Shown piece by piece: positions 8,200 to 15,599 of a stretch of 18,328 nucleotides of DNA. A program made the translations under genes and the position numbers. Under the pieces are notes generated by a model. The model was not told where the DNA came from, did not search any database, and was given only the letters and a program-made list of their open reading frames with translations. The stretch's first letter is position 1; every line of letters begins with the position of its first letter. Origin of the DNA: Candidatus Saccharimonadota bacterium (GTDB taxonomy: Bacteria > Patescibacteriota > Saccharimonadia > Saccharimonadales > JACDFO01); the NCBI GenBank assembly GCA_013815785.1, contig JACDFO010000017.1, positions 1-18,328 on the forward strand, written 5' to 3'.

Positions 8200-8942
8200 G
8201 CTACACGAAAGTATTAGTTGTTTCTGACAATGAGCGCATAGTAAATTTTTTTATCGATATATTAAATGCTCAGCCAAATTTAAGGAAGATTAGACACTTA
8301 CGTTTTGTCTGTGGTCCAGAAGATACAAAACTTATAGGTAAGAAGTTCGGAGATTTCATCATTGAGGGTATGGATATAAAAGAAGATTACGAAGAAATTA
8401 TTCGTGACTATGACTTGGTAATATCAGCACATTGCAAACAAATTTTTCCGGCAAAGTTAACTACGAGTACCAAGTGTATAAATATTCACCCAGGTCTAAA
8501 CCCATTTAATCGTGGGTGGTATCCGCAGGTATTTTCAATACTAAACGGGCTACCTCTTGGGGCTACCATTCACGAAATAGATCCAGAGATTGATCATGGT
8601 GCGATTATTGACCAGATTGAAGTTGCAGTCGATTCATGGGACACATCCCTAGATGCCTATAATAAAGTTCAAGATGCAGAGCGAGAACTGATTGAGCGTT
8701 CCATCGAGAGTATATTGAACGGAACATACAATACCTTGCAACCACGCGAGGAAGGTAATTTGAATTTGAAGAAAGATTTCGAAGCCCTAAGAGAAATTAA
8801 TTTGGATGAAGCTGTTACTTTTGGTCAAGCGATCGACCGTCTAAGAGCTCTGTCTCACGGCGAGTTTAAGAATGCTTATTTTTATGATAAAAACACAAAC
8901 CAAAAGATATACATTAGCGTTAGACTAGAGCGTGAAAAATGA
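8196..8942 (+). CDS. NDP-amino-sugar N-formyltransferase (VioF/FdtF/WbkC-like)
   Basis: A 248-residue enzyme of the formyltransferase fold that moves the formyl group of N10-formyl-tetrahydrofolate to the amino group of an NDP-aminodideoxy sugar. The catalytic triad of the family is visible: N96 and H98 in INIHPG, and D133 in EIDHGAIIDQ. NPFNRGWYPQVFSI (102-115) and GATIHEID strongly resemble dTDP-4-amino-4,6-dideoxyglucose formyltransferases such as VioF. The tail (about 205-245; LRALSHGEFKNAYFYD) is the short C-terminal domain seen in these sugar enzymes rather than the tRNA-binding domain of methionyl-tRNA formyltransferase. Start GTG 8196 follows AAGGAG by six bases and overlaps the aminotransferase stop. 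Local GC is about 32% (8221-8400), the lowest of the sampled windows. Exact sugar is unproven. Confidence 0.9.
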   Translation: MSYTKVLVVSDNERIVNFFIDILNAQPNLRKIRHLRFVCGPEDTKLIGKKFGDFIIEGMDIKEDYEEIIRDYDLVISAHCKQIFPAKLTTSTKCINIHPGLNPFNRGWYPQVFSILNGLPLGATIHEIDPEIDHGAIIDQIEVAVDSWDTSLDAYNKVQDAERELIERSIESILNGTYNTLQPREEGNLNLKKDFEALREINLDEAVTFGQAIDRLRALSHGEFKNAYFYDKNTNQKIYISVRLEREK

Positions 8943-11900
8943 GCAGCAAGCCACTAGTCAGTATTGTATCTGTAACTTACAACCAAGAAAAATATGTTAA
9001 GGCTGCGCTTGACAGCTTTCTGATGCAGCAAGTTAATTTTGCTTTCGAGATTATTATTGCCGATGATTGTTCTGCTGACAAAACCCCCGACATTATAAGA
9101 GAGTATGCAGAAAAAAACCCTGATATCATCAAGCCAATATTAAGAAAGCATAACCTAGGGGTAGCAGGAAACTTTTTAGCCACTCTCAAAGAAGCAAGGG
9201 GCAAATATATCGCACTTTGTGAAGGCGATGATTTTTGGACAGATGCCTCTAAGCTGCAGAAGCAGGTGGATTTTCTGGAAAGTAACCCTGACTATTCCAT
9301 TTGTTTCCATCCTGTACGCGTAATGTTTGAAAATAATGAGCACAAAGAATCTACATGGCCCAATATAAAAGACTATTCAAAAATAACAATCAAGGAACTA
9401 CTCAAGGAGAATTTTATCCCAACTAATTCAGTTTTGTACCGTAGACAAAAATATGATTCTCTGTCAGTGGATGTGATGCCGATAGATTGGTATTTACACG
9501 CCTATCATGCACAGTTTGGAAAGATTGGCTTTATAAACAATACTATGTCAACCTACCGGCGTCATGATGGAGGTATATGGTGGAACTCACATGATGATAA
9601 GGATAAATTATGGAGAGCCCAAGGCTCGGCACATGCCAATATGTACGTGGAGCTACTCAAGCTTTATGATAAGGATGAAGAAAAGAAAATTATATACGAG
9701 GGTCTTAACGGGACCCTCAGCAGCCTAGTGAGTGTAGATAAAAGGTTTGGCGACCATCTAATTCAAGAAGCGCTCAATAAATATCCTGATGCAGTAGAGC
9801 CATTTATCATTTACCAATACGAGATTATTAAAGACCAACAGCAGCGTATTGAAGCAGGCAAGCAGGAAGAGGAGCGACTTAATCAGGCTATTATTGGTTT
9901 GCGGGGTGAGATTTTTAAACTCAGGGATGAATTGCATACCCTTAAGAATTCTCGCGTCATCGGTAAAATTATCAAATTTAGGGAGAAACTGGGGATCCAG
10001 CTACCAAGAGTTAAGCACTTGCCCACAACTGTTCCTCGTAGATTCAAAGGGAGTATTTCAAGATTCCTGCCCGAGCTGCTAAAAATAGTTTTAAGAAAAA
10101 TTCGTAGCTTACTTGTACGCATAAAAGGGAAAATTTCCTACGGAATCCAGAAGCAAGAAGTGAAATATATAACTGTTGCTAATAAGCCTGTAGATAAGCA
10201 GTTGCCGTTAGTAAGTGTTATCATACCGTATTACAATCGGGGCGACACTATTGATGACACACTTGCGTCACTTGACGCACAAACGTTTAAAAATGTCGAA
10301 ATTATTATTATTGATGATGGCTCTACTGATCCCGTGAGCTCACAAAAACTAAAGGACTTGGAACAGTCTGGGCTCGAGGCAAGCTTTATTCACCAAGAAA
10401 ATCAAGGCGTCGCAGCAGCCAGGAACACTGGTGTGAGCCGAGCAAAAGGCCGTTACGTTGTATGTCTGGATTCAGACGATATGCTAGACACGACGTTTAT
10501 AGAAAAATGTACGATGATGCTCGAAACATCACCCGATGTTTCGTTAGTTACAACGCAAATGGAAATTTTTGGCGTGTTAGCAGAACCATTCAATCATGCC
10601 TCATATGACGCTCTAGAACTGTATTCGAATAATATGGTGATTACTGCCGCAGAATTTACCAAAAAAGCCTGGGAAGCTTGCGGTGGCTATAAATCAAAGA
10701 TTGGTTACGAAGATTGGGAGTACTGGCTTAACTTGGCTGAGCATAAATTTTGGGGTAAGTCGCTTCCCGAACCCCTGTTTCGGTACAGGACCTCTATGCA
10801 ATCTCGCTACATCGAAGATAAAGACATCCACTGGAATAATGTCAAAGTCATCCATTCCCTGCACGCGGGCTATAAAAAGATTATCAAAAAATTGCGCGCA
10901 GAACATCAAGGTATTACGCATTTAACTGACCCAGACACAGCGTTTACTAATATGAGCCAGCCGGGGCAGTTCCAAGCAAGTGACGCGGATAAGAACAATG
11001 TCTTGATAACCGTACCCTGGATGACATTTGGCGGGGCTGAAACGCTTATTTATAATTACTGCCGCGAAGTAAAGGATAAGTTCAATCTTTCTTTTGTAAC
11101 TGGCCTGAAGTCCGACAATGAATGGGAGTATAAGTTCCGTGAGATAACGTCAAATATCTACCACTTAGCAAACCTGTTTGAAGATGAACGGCTTTATATT
11201 GAATTCATCTCCAATTACATCAAGACCAGGCACATCAACGTGCTTCACGTTATACATAATGGTTTTACATTTGAAATGTTGCCAGTGCTAAAAGAACGGC
11301 ATCCAGAACTAAAAATAGTAGTAACGCTTTTTAATGATCGGGTAGAATATTTTGAACAGTCGGTAAAATTTGGCCAGTATATTGATGTGTTTACTTCAGA
11401 TAATGAAAAAGTTACCGCGCACTATAGGCAAGATCTGGGAGATGACCCGAGCACTGTAGTCATACCAAATGGTATTAATTGCTATGATGAGTTTAACCCC
11501 GATTTATATGATCGTACTAGTGAAAGGCTTAAGTTAGGCCTTGCCGACAATGACATGGGTGTCTTCTTTGTTGGCAGGCTGTCGGTAGAGAAGAACCCGA
11601 ATATATTTCTTGACGCTGCTAAGCAGGTGCTGGTTGATCATGAACGAAAGCATGTGAAATTTTTTGTTATAGGTGATGGCCCAATGCGGCCAGAAGTTGA
11701 GAAGCAAATTAAAGAAATTGACAGCAAGCAAGTTGTTTACCTTGGCTACCAGTCGGAGGTGGCGAGTTACTTTAGCGCAGCTGATATATTTGTGTTGCCG
11801 TCCTCGATAGAGGGCTTTCCGTTATCAATACTCGAAGCCATGGCAATGAAAGTGGTGGTTGTTGCCTCTGATGTAGGTGCCATAGCCGAAGTGATAGAGG

Positions 11901-12091
11901 ATGGCGTAGCTGGCTTTGTGGTTCCACCTGCCTCGGTTGAGCGTATCGTTGGAGCAATCGAGATGCTGTGTGATAACCCTAAAAAACGTGAAGCTATCAA
12001 GTTGACCAGTCGCAAGAAAGTAGAAACTAAATACTCAAACAGACTCCTTGGAGCAAACTATCAGAAGCTCTATAATGAGCTATCAGAATGA
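8939..12091 (+). CDS. Three-module glycosyltransferase: GT2 - coiled coil - GT2 - GT4
   Basis: One 1050-residue protein with three catalytic modules. Module 1 (about 5-250) is GT2 with ADDCS (D42, D43) and CEGDDFW (D97, D98). Residues about 295-340 are charged, heptad-like, a likely coiled coil, followed by a basic stretch (345-400). Module 2 (about 422-650) is GT2 with IIIIDDGSTD (D459, D460), LDSDD (D511, D513) and EDWEYW (E591, D592). Module 3 (about 686-1050) is GT4 with WMTFGGAE, FFVGRLSVEKNP (R880, K885) and E-x7-E in IEGFPLSILEA (E958, E966). All three keep their key residues, so it may add three successive sugars or polymerise a repeat. No membrane helix is clear; the basic linker could bind membrane. 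It starts at ATG 8939 in an ATGA overlap. GC rises along the gene from about 40% to 46%. Confidence 0.92.
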   Translation: MSSKPLVSIVSVTYNQEKYVKAALDSFLMQQVNFAFEIIIADDCSADKTPDIIREYAEKNPDIIKPILRKHNLGVAGNFLATLKEARGKYIALCEGDDFWTDASKLQKQVDFLESNPDYSICFHPVRVMFENNEHKESTWPNIKDYSKITIKELLKENFIPTNSVLYRRQKYDSLSVDVMPIDWYLHAYHAQFGKIGFINNTMSTYRRHDGGIWWNSHDDKDKLWRAQGSAHANMYVELLKLYDKDEEKKIIYEGLNGTLSSLVSVDKRFGDHLIQEALNKYPDAVEPFIIYQYEIIKDQQQRIEAGKQEEERLNQAIIGLRGEIFKLRDELHTLKNSRVIGKIIKFREKLGIQLPRVKHLPTTVPRRFKGSISRFLPELLKIVLRKIRSLLVRIKGKISYGIQKQEVKYITVANKPVDKQLPLVSVIIPYYNRGDTIDDTLASLDAQTFKNVEIIIIDDGSTDPVSSQKLKDLEQSGLEASFIHQENQGVAAARNTGVSRAKGRYVVCLDSDDMLDTTFIEKCTMMLETSPDVSLVTTQMEIFGVLAEPFNHASYDALELYSNNMVITAAEFTKKAWEACGGYKSKIGYEDWEYWLNLAEHKFWGKSLPEPLFRYRTSMQSRYIEDKDIHWNNVKVIHSLHAGYKKIIKKLRAEHQGITHLTDPDTAFTNMSQPGQFQASDADKNNVLITVPWMTFGGAETLIYNYCREVKDKFNLSFVTGLKSDNEWEYKFREITSNIYHLANLFEDERLYIEFISNYIKTRHINVLHVIHNGFTFEMLPVLKERHPELKIVVTLFNDRVEYFEQSVKFGQYIDVFTSDNEKVTAHYRQDLGDDPSTVVIPNGINCYDEFNPDLYDRTSERLKLGLADNDMGVFFVGRLSVEKNPNIFLDAAKQVLVDHERKHVKFFVIGDGPMRPEVEKQIKEIDSKQVVYLGYQSEVASYFSAADIFVLPSSIEGFPLSILEAMAMKVVVVASDVGAIAEVIEDGVAGFVVPPASVERIVGAIEMLCDNPKKREAIKLTSRKKVETKYSNRLLGANYQKLYNELSE

Positions 12092-12981
12092 GAGTATTAG
12101 TACTGGGTTCGGATGGCTTCTTTGGCCGGAATATAGTAGCAGCCTTGGCCGGTTCCCACGAGGTAATTAAAGGTACGCGAAGACCTGATGTTAGTGAAGG
12201 CCAGCATTACATTGAGCTTTCCAAGCCGGATAACATTGTTGCTGCCCTGAACGAGCTTCAACCCGACGCAATCGTTAATAATGCTGGAGTGGTTGAAAAC
12301 AGCGATAAGGCACTGATGAACCCGGTAATGACGACCAATCTCTTAGAAGCGGTTGTAAAAATCGGCTTGCAGCCAAAACGGATTATTATCTACGGTTCAG
12401 CAGCCGAATATGGGATTGTTACCGAGAAGGATATCCCAGTCAAAGAAGATACACCCCTTAATCCCTTTACTACCTATGGCAAGAGCAAAGTTCAAGAAAC
12501 GGCCGCCAGCCTCAAGTTTCGCAAGGTGTATAACTTGCCGGTTACCATCGCCCGTATTTTCAATCCAATAGGAGTTGGAATGGGGCCGCGATTTTTAATC
12601 TCTGGCGTCTTGCGGCAGTTCCATGGGATCAAAGCCGGCACCCGCGAAGCTATCGAAGTCAGCCGGCTTGATGCCAAACGTGACTATTGCCATATCCTGG
12701 ACGCAGCACAGGCGGTTAAGCTGCTGATCGAAGGACAGCCAAAGGAAGCCATCTATAATATTTCTTCAGGTGTTAGCACAAGCAATGGCGAAATCATTGA
12801 ACTGATTTTAGCGTATAGTAAGCTTGAGCAGCGGCCCGACATTATTGAAACGGCCCCCGAACCGGAACCATTACTGGCTACCCAGGCCGATATCAGCCGC
12901 ATACGCGAAGAGTTTGGCTGGGAGACTAAGCGCAGCGTAGAAGAAACAGTACAGGAGATTATTGATGCAGAAAAGCAGTAA
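12088..12981 (+). CDS. NAD(P)-dependent epimerase/reductase of the extended SDR family
   Basis: A 297-residue extended SDR acting on an NDP-sugar. The cofactor loop is GSDGFFG (7-13). S104 (YGSAAEYG) with Y130 and K134 (YGKSK) form the catalytic triad. FNPIGVGMG and DYCHILDAAQAV fit NDP-4-keto-6-deoxyhexose reductases and epimerases (RmlD, Rmd, WbiB-like), but I cannot choose among them. It may reduce the 4-keto intermediate made by the adjacent dehydratase, in competition with the aminotransferase, or serve a second sugar. It overlaps the glycosyltransferase fusion by 4 bases (ATGA) and the next gene by 17 bases. GC is about 49% at 12121-12300, well above the genes at 6100-9200, which suggests it belongs to the resident backbone rather than the AT-rich insert. 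Confidence 0.88.
   Translation: MRVLVLGSDGFFGRNIVAALAGSHEVIKGTRRPDVSEGQHYIELSKPDNIVAALNELQPDAIVNNAGVVENSDKALMNPVMTTNLLEAVVKIGLQPKRIIIYGSAAEYGIVTEKDIPVKEDTPLNPFTTYGKSKVQETAASLKFRKVYNLPVTIARIFNPIGVGMGPRFLISGVLRQFHGIKAGTREAIEVSRLDAKRDYCHILDAAQAVKLLIEGQPKEAIYNISSGVSTSNGEIIELILAYSKLEQRPDIIETAPEPEPLLATQADISRIREEFGWETKRSVEETVQEIIDAEKQ
12953..12957 (+). promoter_or_regulatory. Ribosome binding site fixing the dehydratase start
   Basis: AGGAG lies inside the end of the SDR gene, seven bases before the ATG at 12965. This favours that ATG over the TTG three bases upstream and supports the 17-base overlap between the two genes. Confidence 0.65.
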
Positions 12982-14422
12982 CAAAATACGGATTCTTATT
13001 GTAGGTGCCGGTAAGGCTGGCGAGCTGATCCTTCAAGGCGTAATTAAAAACAAAGAAACGGCGTTCAAAGTTGTGGGTTTTATTGATGATGACAAAAGCA
13101 AACTGGGCAAGGTTATAAAGGGTGTAGAAGTACTCGGGAGTGTCATTGATTTACGTGATATTATCACTCAGACCAAAGCGCAGGAACTATTCATCGCGAT
13201 TCCATCAGAGAGAGGAAAAGTAATCCGAAGTATTGTAGAGAACACGACCGGAACAAAAGTCGTATATAAGATACTTCCTCGTTTATCTGAAGTGTTGATG
13301 CAAGACTTTGACGAAGACTACATAAAGTACATCCGAAGAGTAAGGGCAGAAGACTTGCTGGGTGGCGAAATTCTTAAATCAGACCAGCGAGAGATTACAA
13401 AGTACACAAAAGGACAAACTATACTTATCACGGGTGCCGCTGGTTCTATCGGCTCAGAACTTAGCCGCCAACTTGCTGCTCACGAGGCAGATAAGATTAT
13501 TTTCTACGATTGGTGGGAGAATGGAATTTTCGACTTACGCAATCAGTTGCTAGAAGATTATCCAAACGGTAACTTTGAGTACATTATTGGGGATATCAAG
13601 GACCGCAAAAAGCTAAACTTGGTAATGGGAAAATTTAAGCCAACAACCCTGTTTCACGCTGCCGCCTATAAGCACGTTCCACTCATGGAGGACAACCCTT
13701 CTGAATCAATTAAAAATAATATCATAGGAACCAAAAACGCAGCTGAGCTTGCTATAAGCCATGGTGTCAAGAAATTCATACTGGTCTCTACCGATAAAGC
13801 TGTAAACCCCACTAATATCATGGGGGCAACAAAAAGAGCTGCTGAAAAAGTCATTCATATTTTGGCGGAGAGCCAGTCAGAAACAATGCTGTGTGCAGTA
13901 AGGTTTGGGAATGTAATAAATAGCAATGGCAGCGCGATCCCTACCTTTGAAAAGCAAATAGAAAATGGTGGCCCCGTGAGTGTAACCCACAAGGATATTA
14001 CGCGTTTTTTTATGACAATTCCAGAAGCAGTTCATCTGATTCTGCAGTCATGGGTTATGGGCAATAACAACGATCTATTCGTACTTGATATGGGCGAAGC
14101 TATAAAAATATATGATCTTGCCAAATTACTTATTGGCTTGCAGGGCTACGAACCTGAAAAAGATATAAAGATAAAAATTATTGGTTTGCGTCCTGGCGAA
14201 AAATTGTACGAAGAGGTGCTTATGAGCGAAGAGGAAACTTCCTCAACTCCTGTAAAGAAAATATTTAGAACCCAGAACTACATGAACTTTGATAAGCTTG
14301 CCTTTATGCTTAATCTCAACCTCCTAGTTGAGTCACTAGAAGACGAAGGCCTAAATACTCAATTTTTAAAGAACCGTTTGAAAAACATGATTTCAACCTA
14401 TAAACCGACTAGCAATAATTGA
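12965..14422 (+). CDS. UDP-sugar 4,6-dehydratase, WbpM/PglF/CapD type, without membrane helices
   Basis: A 485-residue enzyme expected to convert UDP-GlcNAc (or a related UDP-HexNAc) into UDP-4-keto-6-deoxy-HexNAc. Residues 8-130 form the first Rossmann domain (GAGKAGE, 14-20; CoA_binding_3-like). The catalytic domain has GAAGSIG (157-163), HAAAYKHVPLMEDNP (231-245) and STDKAVNPTNIMGATK (275-290), with T276, D277, K278 and Met286 in place of the usual SDR tyrosine. That Met is typical of the large WbpM/PglF class, as opposed to PseB/FlaA1 with Tyr. GLRPGEKLYEE (407-417) is also conserved. Full-length WbpM proteins are over 600 residues with four N-terminal helices; these are absent here, so the enzyme is likely cytosolic. 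It could feed the aminotransferase and formyltransferase. It is the last gene of the operon. Confidence 0.92.
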   Translation: MQKSSNKIRILIVGAGKAGELILQGVIKNKETAFKVVGFIDDDKSKLGKVIKGVEVLGSVIDLRDIITQTKAQELFIAIPSERGKVIRSIVENTTGTKVVYKILPRLSEVLMQDFDEDYIKYIRRVRAEDLLGGEILKSDQREITKYTKGQTILITGAAGSIGSELSRQLAAHEADKIIFYDWWENGIFDLRNQLLEDYPNGNFEYIIGDIKDRKKLNLVMGKFKPTTLFHAAAYKHVPLMEDNPSESIKNNIIGTKNAAELAISHGVKKFILVSTDKAVNPTNIMGATKRAAEKVIHILAESQSETMLCAVRFGNVINSNGSAIPTFEKQIENGGPVSVTHKDITRFFMTIPEAVHLILQSWVMGNNNDLFVLDMGEAIKIYDLAKLLIGLQGYEPEKDIKIKIIGLRPGEKLYEEVLMSEEETSSTPVKKIFRTQNYMNFDKLAFMLNLNLLVESLEDEGLNTQFLKNRLKNMISTYKPTSNN

Positions 14423-14536
14423 AGCAATTGCCCTAAAAACTAAATACTCCCAGCTAACCAGACGCCCCTCTATATTTAAGCAAAAACTAAGCATTACTAG
14501 ATTGACGCTTGGACGATTTGTATATACTATTAGTTA
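14423..14536. promoter_or_regulatory. Intergenic gap with a strong promoter reading right
   Basis: This 114-base gap is one of only three gaps of any size. TTGACG (14502-14507) is followed at 15 bases by TATACT (14523-14528) or at 17 bases by TACTAT (14525-14530). GTG at 14537 comes 8 or 6 bases after these boxes, so the transcript is again probably leaderless. The nine-base word aaaaactaa occurs twice (14435 and 14482). I see no hairpin plus T-run that would end the upstream operon. Confidence 0.5.
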
Positions 14537-14884
14537 GTGCCATATTTTTTACTCATGATTAATGTAATAATAATGGCCTCTGGTCAATTGTTTTTTAAAC
14601 GGTCAGCTGATTTTATTAATTTGAATCCAGATCTACGTTTTCCGATGTACTATATAGTAAATCCTTGGTTTTATATTGCCATTTCTTTGTTTGCTATATC
14701 GACATTTGTCTGGACGCAAGTTCTAACAAAAATACCACTATCTGTTGCATACCCTATAGTAAGCTCCGCATATATATTGACAGTACTGGGGGCGGCTTTC
14801 TTTTTTCATGAACAGATAAGTTTCCTCAGTATATTGGGGGTTTTCTTTATAATGACTGGCATTACCCTGACGGTGCTCCGATAA
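14537..14884 (+). CDS. Small EmrE/ArnE-like four-helix membrane protein, candidate lipid-sugar flippase
   Basis: A 115-residue protein with four hydrophobic segments (about 2-19, 43-62, 66-89, 95-114). SGQLFFK (15-21) and IPLSVAYPI (66-74) match the small EamA/ArnE-ArnF branch of the drug/metabolite transporter superfamily. The membrane glutamate of true EmrE drug pumps (E14) is not present, arguing against drug export. ArnE/ArnF proteins carry undecaprenyl-phosphate aminoarabinose across the membrane. Next door are a DPM1-like synthase and a GT-C transferase, so flipping polyprenyl-phosphate sugar is the natural role, by inference. ArnE and ArnF act as a pair, but here only one is seen and a homodimer is possible. 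GTG 14537 is chosen from its promoter spacing. The stop is one base from the convergent gene's stop. Confidence 0.82.
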   Translation: MPYFLLMINVIIMASGQLFFKRSADFINLNPDLRFPMYYIVNPWFYIAISLFAISTFVWTQVLTKIPLSVAYPIVSSAYILTVLGAAFFFHEQISFLSILGVFFIMTGITLTVLR

Positions 14885-14885
14885 G

Positions 14886-15599
14886 TTATTTGCTATAGCC
14901 TCTGAAAGAAAAAGTAATTATAAACCAGATCATTTTCATACCAAGAATGAAGGCCTTTTTAAAATCACCCGTATAGCTTGATTCACCAACTCTCGCCTGA
15001 TATTTAATGGGTATTTGGACAAAAGGGATGTCAAAGTGTTTGGTTAACAGCATCATCTCGGGACCAAAAAAGCCCGATTTTATTCTAAAACTACTCTGTA
15101 TTTTTTTCAGCGCTGGTTTTTTTATTAATCGAAATGTACACCCTACATCACTAAGGCTGTTTGTCCGATAAAGTAATTGCATCATTTTCGCAACAAACCA
15201 ATTCCCAACTTTCAGGAAATGGCCCATATTAGCGCCCTTGCCAATAAAATTTTTTACTGTTCGAGAACCGTATACAACATCAACAGCATCTATATAGGAT
15301 AAAAATTTATATACATCTTCTGCGACAAAGGTGTCGTCGGGTTCACACACAAAAATAAGGTCTCCGGTGGCTTCTTTGTACCCTCTCTGGATAGCTGCAC
15401 CATACCCTGGGTCGCTTTCGAATATTTCGATTGCAGACGTCCCAGCCACTTGCTGGGAGGTACCAGCCACTGCATTGTTATTGATAACGACAATCTCATC
15501 AATGATTCCCAGAGCCTCAAAGTCTTTAATGACTTTTTGAATGGAATCCTTTTCGTTATACGTTGGTAGAATTACTGAGATTCTTTGTTTCTTGATCAT
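14886..15599 (-). CDS. Polyprenyl-phosphate sugar synthase-like glycosyltransferase family 2 (DPM1-like)
   Basis: A 237-residue GT-A enzyme without a clear membrane domain. ISVILPTYNEKDSI (7-20), EIVVINNN (35-42), DPGYGAAIQRGYKEATGD (63-80) and CEPDDTF (85-91, metal-binding acidic cluster with D88 and D89) follow the DPM1/DPG_synthase branch. YGSRT and SDVGCTFRLIKK fit as well. Members move a sugar from GDP- or UDP-sugar to polyprenyl phosphate at the inner membrane face. The product would be used by the GT-C transferase encoded upstream in the same operon and flipped by the small membrane protein at 14537. It starts at ATG 15599, overlapping the methyltransferase stop as ATGA. It ends one base from the convergent gene with no terminator visible between them. 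Confidence 0.87.
   Translation of the reverse strand: MIKKQRISVILPTYNEKDSIQKVIKDFEALGIIDEIVVINNNAVAGTSQQVAGTSAIEIFESDPGYGAAIQRGYKEATGDLIFVCEPDDTFVAEDVYKFLSYIDAVDVVYGSRTVKNFIGKGANMGHFLKVGNWFVAKMMQLLYRTNSLSDVGCTFRLIKKPALKKIQSSFRIKSGFFGPEMMLLTKHFDIPFVQIPIKYQARVGESSYTGDFKKAFILGMKMIWFIITFSFRGYSK

Noticed and set aside
9883..10122. Minus-strand frames inside the large glycosyltransferase (also 10694-10921 and 11767-12015)
   Set aside because: They lie wholly within a conserved coding region and have low-complexity or arbitrary composition.
14423..14536. Small RNA or attachment site in the gap before the small membrane protein
   Set aside because: Only a promoter and a short nine-base repeat are visible; there is no hairpin, tRNA end or integrase nearby.
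15440..15480. Two near-identical copies of a VAGTS-encoding word in the DPM1-like gene as a recent tandem duplication
   Set aside because: The protein spacing in this loop matches the usual length of the family, so nothing seems inserted; the likeness is probably chance.
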